From assembly GCF_954871325.1 (NCBI RefSeq), contig NC_088775.1, positions 55,715,561 through 55,779,560 of the forward strand: a stretch of 64,000 bases of DNA. The letters are read 5' to 3'. Source of the stretch: Gordionus sp. m RMFG-2023. Taxonomy: Eukaryota; Nematomorpha; Gordioida; Chordodea; Parachordodidae. The position numbers were made by a program, and so were the translations under genes. Each line of letters opens with the position of its first letter. Positions within the stretch are counted from its first letter, which is position 1. Of the stretch, positions 36,101 through 47,222 are shown piece after piece. The notes below the pieces were generated by a model, which was not told the origin of the DNA, did not search any database, and saw only the letters and a list, made by a program, of their open reading frames with translations.

Positions 36101-36528
36101 CATTGGTTACGCGCCTGGTTATGTTCTATAGTCTACATGAAATATTTGTTAGGATGAGATATTTTAATATCAGCATATTTAATTTTAAATTTTCTTGAAT
36201 TGTGGGTTTTCTTATTCCCGGCATAACATCAGGGGTTGTGATAGATGTTTCTGATATTATATTAGGATGAGATAATCCCAAGTGTCTTTTTAAATTTGCT
36301 AAAAATTAACAAAAATATAATTTATAGGAATAAAATATTACTTGTGGAAGTTGTATTTTTGTACTTTTTTGAGCAATGAATACACTTCTTATGATTTTTG
36401 GTGGGAGTCTCAACAAAACTCCCCTTTATATCTAACGATATAGAGGAATTATTAAAGGAGGTTTCGGGTGTCGATTGTGCAAATTCAGCTAAGAAATCTA
36501 GTCCAATATTTTCGAGTTCGATATCCAT
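33147..36528 (-). pseudogene. BED-hAT transposase gene of the 13 kb element, split by a nested hAT
   Basis: Exon 1 (36528-36342) encodes a BED finger (KNHKKCIHCSKKYKNTTST). A 43-bp intron (36341-36299) leads to NLKRHLGLSH. After the nested hAT the gene resumes with EHNSFKEMIHYCNKGFK, ITTDCWSSPDS, HDNAKNIV, RCLAHVINLIVQEGL and PLDVATRWNS. A 55-bp intron (34007-33953), a second exon (KNKFFINKELRQLL ... DPRIKKSLIP), a 47-bp intron (33509-33463) and the dimerisation exon (DEYLGEPL, SVTRERVFSRAGD, KKRNRM) follow, ending at TAA near 33147. All catalytic landmarks are present. Damage consists of the insertion at 34629 and a frame change or stop just beside it. Confidence 0.82.
34629..36118 (-). mobile_element. 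hAT element (MYM/P52rIPK-like), nested, exact 8-bp TSD
   Basis: The ends are AGTGGCGTATCCAGGATTTT and CCCATTGGTTACGCGCCTGG, with G/C-tract subterminal sequence. The target duplication TTATGTTC lies at 34621-34628 and 36119-36126, inside the transposase gene of the 13 kb element. Minus-strand coding relics are 35846-35571 (INKLFSYNSLLCRNLQKPNL, DLAENI), 35574-35299 (PFLDTFLSQIKVR) and 35248-34997 (LACLPITTCTNERTFSNLRG, LNIHRDL). This is the C-terminal half of the hAT type found in zinc-finger MYM and P52rIPK-like proteins. The N-terminal zinc finger and first catalytic residues are missing, so it is an internally deleted copy moved by another enzyme. Confidence 0.82.
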
Positions 36529-36539
36529 CTAAAAAAAAT

Positions 36540-36950
36540 TTTTTTTAATATAATTTAGGTGATATTAAGCGCACTAGCCCTAAAACGTCATATATATATA
36601 TCAGAAATATATACACAACAGAGCAACGCTTGGTTCTCTCATGAAAAACCCATCTTGAGATAGAAGATGGGAAATACTTAAATAATTAAGAGGACCATCC
36701 GCGTTTTTTGGGAAGGCTGCGGTTACCTGCGCGCAAGAAGCAAAACCCCTTACTTAAATGCCCATGGGAAATAAAAATAGAGATGAAAAGGTAATGTAGA
36801 TTTGACTTATATGCACCATATAATAATATTAGAAGAAAATAAGGTATCAAAACTTACGTATAGGAAAATAAAATCGAATAATCGTCCAGAAGAGTGTAGA
36901 AAATTAGGTTTAAATATACAAGAGTAGCAAGAACGCCGCTGCTTTTACTT
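36540..36950. other. 5' flank of the BED-hAT transposase gene
   Basis: It holds a short hairpin CCCATCTTGAGATAGAAGATGGG (36649-36671) and the most GC-rich stretch of the interior (36690-36775). On the minus strand a CAGGTAACC splice-donor-like site lies near 36733, so an untranslated first exon is possible. This is an inference only. Confidence 0.35.
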
Positions 36951-36952
36951 TT

Positions 36953-37039
36953 ATTGTCCCTGAACCTCAACCTCAAATTATCATCATGATCGGAATTAGG
37001 GATGTCTGATAATTTGAGAGGTTGAGGTTCAGGGACAAT
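36953..37039. repeat. Long hairpin, 30-bp arms
   Basis: 36953-36982 and 37008-37039 are reverse complements except for a 2-base insertion (GAGAGG against GAGG), around a 25-base loop. The arms contain CCTGAACCTCAACCT. It lies in the transposase's 5' flank. It could be a tiny foldback insertion, a duplicated inverted scar or a small-RNA precursor. Confidence 0.8.
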
Positions 37040-37291
37040 ATTCCTTATCATTTTGGCATTTTTAGTAAAATTACCTATTTACATTTTTCATCTCTGACTT
37101 CCTAAGGCTCACGTAGAAGCGTCGACATCAGGATCCATATTACTAGCGGGGTCCCTATTAAAATTAGGAGTATTCGGCTGATAGTTTTTAAAAAAATATC
37201 CATATTCATAGAGTAAGCTAAAAAATTATATATTTTTTTTTGATTTATTATTTTTTTTATTTTACTATAAAACAAGGATATAAATAATTAT

Positions 37292-40200
37292 GGGTAGGTC
37301 TATAAGTCGAAAGGCTGCATGATACGAAAGGCTAAAAAATAATATTGAAAATAAAAATAACAAAGAAAATGATTAATGTGTAATTTGATTGATTTATTGC
37401 TTTTTTTACGAGAAAAATATTATAATAACATTACCATATAATACATTAAAAAAATGTAAATTTTAAGATCTTTTCAATTTTTTTATTAATTCTTTGAAAT
37501 AAATTGCGGTTTTAATTTTATTTAATTTTATTAATTTTTAATTTATATTTTTAATTAAATTATATTTATTTATTTAAAAAAATGGAATATAATATATTAA
37601 AAAAATGGAAATTTTAAGATCTTTTCAATTTTTTTAACAATTCTTTAAATAAATTGCGGTTTTAATTTTATTAATTTTTAATTTATATTTTTAATTAAAT
37701 TATATTTGGTTATTTTAAAAAAATGGATTATAATATTTCAATTCTTTTATTAATTCTTTGAAATAAATTGCGATTTTAATTTTATTTAATTTTATTAATT
37801 TTTAATTTATATTTTTAATTAAATTATAATTGGTTATTTTAAAATAATGGAATTTTTAAAATTATATGTATATTCTATTTAAGTTTTTTTTCAAAACTAA
37901 ATTGATAGTAAGTATAACGATATTGTGCGTACTTGATTAGGGAAAAGGCTAACATCTTAAACGTAATTTTAAGTATCTTTATATCATTCTACTCAGAATT
38001 AAATTTCCTATCCAATTATGCTTAGATGTATTTTTTTACGTTACCGGTTCAAAAAATAATATTTTTGTCGCCAAAACGTTCGAAGGGAAAAGGCTAACAT
38101 CTTAAACGCAATTTTAAGTATTTTTATATCATTGAACTTAGAATTAAATTTCATATCCAATTATGGTTAGATGTATTTTTTTACGTTTCCGGTTCAAAAA
38201 ATAACATTTTTGTCGCGAAAACGTTCGAAGAGAAAAGGCTAACATCTTAAACGCAATTTTAAGTATTTTTATATCATTGAACTCAAAATTAAATTTCCTA
38301 TCCAATTATGGTTAGATGTATTTTTTTACGTTACCGGTTCAAAAAATAACATTTTTGTCGCGAAAACGTTCGAAGGGAAAAGGCTAACATATTTTTATAT
38401 CATTGAACTCATAATTAAATTTCCTATCTAAATATGCTTTGATGTATTTTTTTACGTTATCGGTTCAAAAAATAAATTTTAAAAATTTTTTGGTTGTAAA
38501 AACATTCAGTTGGAAAAGGCTAACATCTTTAACGCAATTTTAAGTTTTTTTATATAATTGAACTCAGAATTAAATTTCCTATCCAATTATGCTTAGATGT
38601 ATTTTTTTACGTTATCTGTTCAAAAAATAACATTTTTGTCGCGAAAACGTTCGAAGGGAAAAGGTTAACATCTTAAATTTAATTTAAAAAATTTTTATAT
38701 CATTGAACTCAGAATTAAATATCCTATCTAAATATGCTTTGATGTAATTTTTTACGTTATCGGTTCAGAAAATAAATTTAAAAAATTTTTTTGTGGTAAA
38801 AACGTTCGAAGGGAAAAGGCTAACATCTTAAACGCAATTTTAGGTATTTTTATATCATTCTACTCAGAATTAAATTTCCTATCCAATTATGCTTAGATGT
38901 ATTTTTTTACGTTTCCGGTTCAAAAAATAATATTTTTGTCGCGAAAACGTTCGAAGGGAAAAGGCTAACATCTTAAATTTAATTTTAAAATTTTTTATAT
39001 CATTGAACTCAGAATTAAATTTCCTATCTAAATATGCATTTTTTTACGTTATCGGTTCAAAAAATAAATTATGTTAGCCTTTTCCCTTCGAACGTTTTCG
39101 CGACAAAAATGTTATTTTTTGAACCGGAAACGTAAAAAAATACATCTAAGCATAATTGGATAGGAAATTTAATTCTGAGTAGAATGATATAAAAACATTC
39201 AAAATTGCATATAAGATGTTAGCCTTTTCCCTTCCAACGTTTTCGCGACAAAAATGTTATTGAACCGGAAACGTAAAAAAATACATCTAAGCATAATTGG
39301 ATAGGAAATTTAATTCTGAGTAGAATGATATAAAAACATTCAAAATTGATTATAAGATGTTAGCCTTTTCCCTTCCAACGTTTTTACCACAAAAAAATTT
39401 TTAAAATTTATTTTTTGAACCGATAACGTAAAAAAATACATCAAAGCATATTTTGATAGGAAATTTAATTCTGAGTTCAATGATATAAAAATTTATAAAA
39501 TTAAACTAAAGATGTTAGCCTTTTCCCTTCGAACGTTTTCGCGACAAAAATGTTATTTTTTGAACAAAAATACATCTAAGCATAATTGGATAGGAAATTT
39601 AATTCTGAGTAGAATGATATAAAAATATTCAAAATTGTATATAAGATGTTAGCCTTTTCTCTTCCAACGTTTTTACCACAAAAAAATTTTTAAAATTTAT
39701 TTTTTGAACCGATTTAAAAAATCACATCAAAGCATATTTTGATAGGAAATTTAATTCTGAGTTCAATGATATAAAAATTTATAAAATTAAACTAAAGATG
39801 TTAGCCTTTTCCCTTCGAACGTTTTCGCGACAAAAATGTTATTTTTTGAACCGGAAATGTAAAAAAATACATCTAAGCATAATTGGATAGGAAATTTAAT
39901 TCTGAGTAGAATGATATAAAAATATTCAAAATTGCATATAAGATGTTAGCCTTTTCCCTAATCCAGTACTCACAATATCGTTATACTTACTATCAATTTA
40001 GTTTTGAAAAAAAACTTAAATAGAATATACATATAATTTTAAAAATTCCATTTTAAAATAATCAAATATAATTTAATTAAAAATATAAATTAAAAATTAA
40101 TGAAATTAAATAAAATTATAATCGCAATTTATTTTAAAGAATTAATAAAAAAATTGAAATATTATAATCCATTTTTTTAAAATAACCAAATATAATTTAA

Positions 40201-40594
40201 TTAAAAATAAAAATTAAAAATTAAATAAAAATAAAAATAAAACCGCAATTTATTTAGAAGAATTAATAAAAAAATTGAAAAGATCTTAAAATTTCCATTT
40301 TTTAAATATATTATATTCCATTTTTTTTAAATAAATAAATATAATTTAATTAAAAATATAAATGAAAAATTAATAAAATTAAATAAAATTAAAACCTCAA
40401 TTTATTTCAAAGAATTAATAAAAAAATTGAAAAGATCTTAAAATTTCCATTTTTTTAATATATTATATTTTTCTCGTAAAAAAAGCAATAAATCAATTCA
40501 AATTACACATTAATCATTTTCTTTGTTATTTTTATTTTCAATATTATTTTTTAGCCTTTCGTATCATGCAGCCTTTCGACTTTTAGACCTTGCG
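37292..40594. mobile_element. Foldback-type element with tandem-repeat inverted arms, 8-bp TSD
   Basis: Two inverted arms of about 1.65 kb meet at 39066. From the outside inward each arm has a unique end (GGTCTA(T/A)AAGTCGAAAGGC, TGCATGATACGAAAGGCT), then three AT-rich units of about 150 bp (TTTAATTTATATTTTTAATT), then an array of about 145-bp units (GGGAAAAGGCTAACATCTTA; TTTTTTTACGTTACCGGTTC; TTTTTGTCGCGAAAACGTTC). There are about eight units on the left and seven on the right. ATAATTAT flanks it at 37284-37291 and 40595-40602. This layout matches foldback (FB/Galileo-like) elements, whose arms are built of direct repeats. There is no coding middle. Confidence 0.75.
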
Positions 40595-40602
40595 ATAATT
40601 AT

Positions 40603-41034
40603 TACTAAAGTAAAGAAAGGAGGGAAGGAGAGGGCCTATATTTAATTTTGACTTGGGAATGAAATTATTTTAACAAAAAATAAATATTTTTATTATGGAA
40701 TTAATTTTTGGGGGAAAAAAAAGGGAGGGGAATAGAATTGGAAGTTAGTTATGCTCTTATGGAAAAAACAAAAAATAAGTAAAAAACGGAAGTTATTAAT
40801 ATTAAAAAAAATAAAACTGAAAATTTTTTCGGCAAAAGGATTCAAAAGTAGAATAGAAATAGAATTGTTATTTTTTTCATTGATAGAGAAAAATTTTTTT
40901 TTAAAAAAAATATAAAATCAAGGAAGGAGGGGGAGGGGTGTTTTTAAGAACAAAATTATAATACATACTTTTAATATTATATATATTTTTTTATTATATT
41001 TTATTCTAGGAATTTAATAAATAAATTTTAAAAA
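40603..41034. other. Interior of the 13 kb element between foldback and right arm
   Basis: A purine-rich plus strand (AAGGAGGGAAGGAGAGGG, GGAAGGAGGGGGAGGGG) and AT-rich sequence. No ORF recognised. By position it would be the 5' flank of the minus-strand transposase. Confidence 0.4.
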
Positions 41035-43815
41035 GTTTATGGTGTGCCATAAGATCTATTTTTATGGGGATTAGGTGTGGAATAACAAAGTAGTTTTTTT
41101 CTTTACAATAGTTAAAATTTTATTATTTTTTTTTCCGGTCATGGGATACTTTATTTGAATATTTTCTGAAGGAAAATGAAATGTGATAACACTATCCCCG
41201 GTCTATTTTGAACCTTGGCATATTAATATAAAAATACAGAAGATATCTCGATTTTATAAGACTATACTATATTTGTTATGGTGAAAAATTGCTAAATAAT
41301 TATAAATTAAGAAGAATTAAATAAAATTTCAGAAAATCTTACTAAAATATTTTAATTGATAAATGGTTTATTTATATAAAAATTAATCTTAATAAACAAA
41401 TTATGCAATTTGAAATAAATATTTATTAAATGAATATTTAAAAGATTTCTTTTTAGAAAAATGTTAACAACTCTACGTATTAATTATTTTCGCTTTAAAA
41501 TGTTAACTCTAAAGTGTGACTAAAAAAAGGCCGTTTTAATCTGTACTTTCTCACTCTTAAACATTTTAAAAAGATTATTTGATGAGTACTTAATATTTAT
41601 AAATTTATCATTTGCCAATCACAAACCAAAAACAATTATAAAAATAAAAACTATAACATTACTCATTAAACTGTCTTTATCGGATTTTGAATGGCGATTC
41701 AAAATCAATTACATCTAAATTAAAAGGGATTTTCCCAATTCCAGAATATTTTTGAATCATATGATTTTGCGATCCTTATAGATATTTTTTTTATCTTTTC
41801 TGTCTATATTTATATAAAATATTAGTTATATTTTGAAAAATTTTGATATGAATCTGAATCTAATATTAAAAAGTAGCCTTAAGCACGAAGTTAGCCATAA
41901 GGACAAACATTAATTATGAAGCGTAAGCCAATATATATTGCTTAGTAGTTGTAATACATAAAGGTTAGTGCTTAAAAATATATTAATTTTTTCCCCTAAA
42001 TTACTCAGAATTACTACTTAAAGTAATTTTTACTGAATTCTCAAAAGTTGCCAAGTAAAAATTTTAATTTTCTCAAAATTGAATTTCTTAGAAAATATAA
42101 TATATGGCTCAGCATATTTTACTATATATTTTTATTTTTAAGCGAAGCATGATTATTTGAGCTTTCAAATTAATCATTAATCTATGTCTTCTGGTGGTTT
42201 AAATCATGAGAGGGTAGGGGTAAACATTTTTCCAAAAAAATATCTAGATAAAGTTATCAAATCCTCTCCATCTTTCCTGATGTCGAAATCTTCAATCGAT
42301 TTCTGTTTTCGTAAAAATATCCCAAATCGACATATTTCTTTAAAGTATAACTAGGAATTATTAGTCCCTTAATGGACATGGTGGGCATAGTTTATTCCAC
42401 TAACATTAGGTGGGAATTGATTGTTTCTTATAGAAATTACTGCCTTAATTAACTATTAAACATGACGTTTATACTTTTGAAATTAATTTTATCACTTAAA
42501 ATATTTTTGAGTACCGTAGTTAACCAGGTCAAATACTCCTCCCGTCAATTGACTTAAATTGAACGGTCAATTGACCGACTTGCCAATTCTGATTAAAAGT
42601 ATTCAAAAATCATCTTCAAAACCTAGTTTATGGTGTGTACATCCTATCTGTTTTTAATTAATTTTAGACGATTTAAAAAGTTTGGAAATTTGTTTTTTAA
42701 GGGCTATGTGTGGAATAATTGTAAGCAGAAGCTAATCTGATCAAATAAAACTTAGATTGTTTCAATCTAATACGGGAGACCGGACCGGGGTTATTTTTAT
42801 CCATTAAAAATAAGTGTTATAAAAATAGACTAAGCAAATTTATCAAAATATAGAATTTTAAAAAATATCATGGTTTGTCAAGTGATTAAATCTATATTTT
42901 ATTTACTTTTAATTTAATGACCCGTATTCCCTCAAAACTATCAAAAGTCGTAACAATTTCATTAAAATTATTTTATTTATTCTATGACAAATATAAAATT
43001 ATTTACAAATATTAATAAAATGAATATCAAAAAAGATAACGTTGTTTAACAAATTTATATTAAGTTTTATGATTAAAATATCGTCTAAAGTATATTTGTC
43101 AAATTTATTTCGTAATGTGGTTACTTTGTAGTGCACTGAAGGATCTTTCCATCGATATATGTGAGCAAAGATCAGCTAGAACTACTCGCTAGAGGGATAT
43201 TTTGGATAAATGTAAAAATATTTTGATGGGAAGGCAATTTTAGGCTATACATTAATTTGTAATATCCATTATCGAATTAGAGTTAAACAACAAATAAATT
43301 GATTTCAGCTTAAAATTAAAGTCGGGCTACTAGAGTCAACTCATGAGGTGACTAATGTCAACTCCTGAGCCAGCATATCTAATCTGTTTGAGCCTTAGCC
43401 AATTTTTACAACTTTAGGGCAAGAATTAAATCAACATAAATTATCCTCATTTTTCGATGATATATGAATTATAAATATCTAAAAATCGATAAATTCCTAT
43501 AATAAATTTTTCCCGGTCTCAGAAGGTAATTATTTCGAATTCCATATCAATTATTTAATTAATATGAAATTGAATTACTCGTCCTCTAATTTTTAATTTT
43601 GAATATAAGTTTACAATTTAAAAAAAAAGACTATTATTGAAATATTCGTCCTCTATGCATAAAATTGAGCAAAACATTAACAATAAATTATTATAAGTTG
43701 ATTTGGGTTGGGGCTCGGGTCGCTGCTCGGGTCTATGGATTTGGTTGCTTTGGTTTTGGTTCATTTTTTCGACCAAAAACCCAACCAAAAATCATGCTTA
43801 TTCGACCCAACCAAG
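41035..43815. repeat. Right inverted arm of the 13 kb element
   Basis: Inverse copy of 30830-33060, longer because of 42577-43165. That extra segment contains TAGTTTATGGTGTG and TGTGTGGAATAA phrases that recur at the inner edge of the arm (41036-41090), so it looks like a duplicated arm segment lost from the left side rather than a foreign insertion. No flanking duplication was seen. Confidence 0.75.
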
Positions 43816-43831
43816 CAATTTAACAACACTA

Positions 43832-44340
43832 CGACTACACATTGGCATAAGTTTCGGTAATTGATCCTCACTTACTTCAAGTAATTCCGTCAATTTCATG
43901 CTTTTAAAATGAATATAACTCGGTTATTAGTTGATACTGATATGTTTTAGAGAATATTAAAACACAAATAAAATACTAAATAATTGCTAAATTTCAGATC
44001 ATGATCCTTCTTATTTTCGATTTTGGCAAGTGTTATACTTGCTTATTTTGCTTATAACTCAGTAACGTTTGATTCCGTTTTTGTCTGGATTAAAGATCAA
44101 TTAACGGGCGGTTTAAGTTTTGGTAATAGATCCTCAAGTCGTTCCACTAGCTTCAAATTTTTCCACTTTCAATATAACTCACTAAGGTTAGATTCCGCCA
44201 GTGTCTTGTTTGATGATCAATTAGGACTCCAAATGTTGGCATAAGTTATGTTAAGTGATCCTCAAGTCGTTTCGCTAACTTCACAGATCTTATTGTAACT
44301 TGTTTAAGATATGTAGTATGAGAGAAATTAGGGCATTTCC
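43832..44340. repeat. Degenerate tandem array B, right part
   Basis: The array of 29170-30807 continues with the phrases CATTGGCATAAGTTTCGGTA, TAACTCAGTAACGTTTGATT, AAGATCAATTAACGGGC and TGATCCTCAAGTCGTT. Two to three units follow the 13 kb element. Confidence 0.75.
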
Positions 44341-44401
44341 CTTTACAAAATAATAAAGTCAAAACTTCTAGAACCACCATCTAAGCTTTATATATATGTA
44401 C

Positions 44402-44639
44402 CAGAGACCTGCAGACCCGGCTCTAAATCCGGGTCGGATTTCAATTTTTTAAAATATATACGACCCGGGATGGGCCTGAAATTTTAAAACCAAATATTTG
44501 AAACTATAAAAATAATATATTTAAAAAAAATTCGGGCCGGGCCTGAAAATTTTTTCATAAAAAAGGCTTAGCCGGGCCATAAAAATTTTTTGAAAAAAAA
44601 CCAGGCCGGCAGTGCAAATTGTACTTCTGCAGGTCTCTG
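44402..44639. mobile_element. hAT MITE, TAGAGNYCTGCA group
   Basis: The element is 238 bp. It starts CAGAGACCTGCAGACCCGG and ends CTTCTGCAGGTCTCTG. The flanks ATATGTAC and ATTTGTAT match at six of eight bases. The interior phrase TTCGGGCCGGGCCTGAAA is shared with the MITE at 53847. It is non-coding. Confidence 0.75.
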
Positions 44640-45999
44640 ATTTGTATATTGTACTAAAAATACCAAAGGATGATAAGTATCGTTTTCTTTTTATACCAAT
44701 TTCTGTGTTTGCCTTTAATTTTTTCCATAAAAGTAAAAAATTTTTAGGCTAATGCTAACTCAATATCTTCGAGATATTCAAATTGGTAAAATATGCTCGA
44801 GTCTTACATATGAAATCTTTTACAATTATTTTAATTACTAAATGATCAGGTTAAAAATAGTTTAATTTTTGTTGATTTCTCCAGATACATAACTTAACGC
44901 ATGTATTTTGGGTGAAATTTTAAATATAATTCCATGATAGTAAGATTTTGGTGCTAATTTTTTTTTATTTTTATTAATTTGGATTTCCTTCTGGAAATTT
45001 AAATTATCTTATATTTAATTATACGGAAATATTATCATTGAACGGTATAGAACCGATTATAACAAAAAATTCACTAGTATTTGGTTTTGGAAATAAAATA
45101 ATTAAACTAGTGATTATTTGTTTCTTTTAACACCTTCATTAATAAAAGGACTTTATAAACAAACGTTCAGTCTCTAAATTCGGAACTCCACACATTAATA
45201 TAAGGAAGGGAGATTGCTGCCCAACGCCATGTTACATTTGGAATTCAATAAGAATGCTTTTAAGGTAATGGATATTTTTTAAGTAAACTAAGTAATCAAG
45301 AGTTTATCTAAAGCGTTTGATAGAGGGGTAAACTTTCATATGCCCCAGCCCACTATAGATTTTAATTCAACCTCTTTAAAACCTTGATTTAATATTTCGA
45401 TGACTGGGGGAGGGTAGAAGTAATTTGCCTCCATATATCATTTAGGGAGCAATGGAGCCTTTTAATGTTGATTTTAAATTGTTTGTGGAAGATTGTAAAC
45501 ATAGGATCTAAATAGGGCATGGCCTTATACTGTTCTTATAAGTCTAAACATTTATTTGAATACCTTCTTTGTTTTACTTCATATATATATAATAGCTATA
45601 CAAGTCAGAAAAATAACTAATTATACAATATTTTTAAATATACACTTATTCATAAAATATTATTTTTTTACAAATATATAAGATATACAGAACGCAAATT
45701 CAACAAAAGTTACAGAAAAAATTTAAATATTTTCATAAATATTATCAAAATCATATTAATGGTTAATTTCCCATAGAGTTTGAGCCAGCGTTCGAGATGC
45801 TTCTGTTCTGCTCAATGCCAACATTGAAATATAAGTTTCGTAAATCTTAATTTTCCTAAAATAAAATATTAGAAGCATTATAATATGATTTTGTATGTTC
45901 ATATTTATTGTTATAAAATCAGTGAACAAAGAATTGAACATAAAATATTTAAAAAATTTGAAAGAAATTCAAAAATTTTATAAGGTAAAAATGAATCTC
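44640..45999. other. AT-rich spacer, nothing firmly recognised
   Basis: Only short open frames with no family features. A minus-strand frame ends in ISMLALSRTEASRTLAQTLW at 45840-45760. It could be a relic belonging to the adjacent MULE but I do not recognise it. Confidence 0.4.
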
Positions 46000-47222
46000 G
46001 GAAAAAAACCCCCGGAAAATAAACCCCCAGGAAAAAAACCCCGAAATTTTTTTTCGAATTTACTTAAGATCTAATAATATCGGTATATTTTTATTTGGAT
46101 TTAATAAGATATAAACAAATTAGTATTTTAGAAAAGAATATTATAAAAATATAATTTAATAATAAATATTTTTAGGCCCCAATTCATTACTTAAAGATTA
46201 CTCATATTTTTTTCCCAGTACCAATTTGAACATCAGCATTTTTTCTTGTTTAAGCACTGCGATTTTGTTTTCAGTGCCCAACTACCTACACGTTCAAGTT
46301 TGGTTTCATCGGCAGCCACCTCGCATTGATGGGTGTTTATTCCCAACCAGATTAGAAAAAACGATAATTCCAACCTTCGCATTGATTAAGCATGCGTTCT
46401 TCGTCGGATAGAGTGCTTTCATTCACGTTTCAAGTTTCTGGAGAAAATCGAGGGCCAATTCGACGTGTCTGGGATTAAGAATTGCTTCTTGTGACCTCAC
46501 TTGATACTCCATTGATGTAATTTTTATCAAAATATTCAAGAATATCCTTACCATTGCTCGGAGTAACCGATCTAAGGAATGCCATTGCATTGCCCATATC
46601 ACATTAAGGAACAAATGCTAAGCCGTCCATCATGCCACAAAAGAAGCTTAGGGCTTCATCGGTTCTGTATTGGCTTTCCAGACCTAGCTTTTAAATTTTT
46701 CTATGGGTACTTTGACACAAATGGTAAAAGCATCCTCTGATTATGATGTGATCCCCTAATTGAAAAAATAAATATAAATAATTTAACATATTAATAATCA
46801 TACCAATGACAGTTCTAACCGCGCTCATAGCAGACTTTTCGAAATCCATGTATATATATAATGGATCAGGAAATAAATCCCCTTCTTGACATTTAGACAT
46901 TATTACTTCGAATATTTTTTCGTAAGTATTTTGTGTTTTTTTTTGGAGTTAATGATTGTGGCATTCGCTTATAAAATTATTTATCAATATTAATTATTGC
47001 TAGGTTATATTAAAAAAATTAAGGGAAAATTGAGAAGAAAAAAATTGAGAAAAGATCAGAAAAATAAAGATTAACAATGACTTAAAGCAAAAATGGGAAG
47101 AAAAATATAAATTGAGAAAAAAATTTAAGAAAAATTGACAAGAAATTTTTTTTAAAAAATAATGATTTTCTTTTCTTTTTGAATTTTTTTTCCATGGGGT
47201 TTTTTGCCGGAGGTTTTTTTCC
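46000..47222 (-). mobile_element. Mutator-like element (MULE), short and degraded
   Basis: The left end GGAAAAAAACCCCCGG (46000-46015) and right end CCGGAGGTTTTTTTCC (47207-47222) are inverse copies. Each is followed inward by a second A-tract/CCCC motif (GGAAAAAAACCCC and GGGGTTTTTTGCC). A MULE transposase fragment lies inside on the minus strand. No 9-bp flanking duplication could be matched. Confidence 0.65.
46215..46905 (-). pseudogene. MULE transposase fragment with one short intron
   Basis: Minus strand: PDPLYIYMDFEKSAMSAVRT, an intron of about 48 bp (about 46803-46756), then GDHIIIRGCFYHLCQSTHRK. Next come LESQYRTDEALSFFCGMMDG, LAFVP, DILEYFDKNYINGV and, frameshifted, NQCEGWNYRFF near 46370. 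The MULE core DFExA ... GCxFHxxQ ... YFDxxYxNG is therefore present but the first catalytic half is missing. At least two stops and two frame changes mark it as dead. Family role: cut-and-paste transposition with 8-10 bp target duplications. Confidence 0.75.

Larger units (their letters stand above)
30808..43831. mobile_element. 13 kb hAT-type element with 2.2-2.8 kb inverted arms
   Basis: The left arm (about 30830-33060) and right arm (about 41035-43815) are inverted copies with few differences. The right end is GCAATTTAACAACACTA, a hAT terminus. The left end is degraded. The target flanks TGGACTGC and CGACTACA are weak remnants of an 8-bp duplication. A BED-hAT transposase gene lies between the arms on the minus strand. 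Two later insertions, a hAT at 34629 and a foldback element at 37292, account for 4.8 kb; without them the element is about 8.2 kb. Arms this long are unusual for hAT, whose TIRs are normally 10-30 bp. Confidence 0.65.

Noticed and set aside
36854-37051. 65-codon minus-strand ORF
   Set aside because: It spans the 30-bp-arm hairpin and has no family features. The palindrome explains its repeated PEPQPL/LRLRF-type composition.
44023-44244. 73-codon ORF in tandem array B
   Set aside because: It runs through repeat units whose other copies are not open in that frame.
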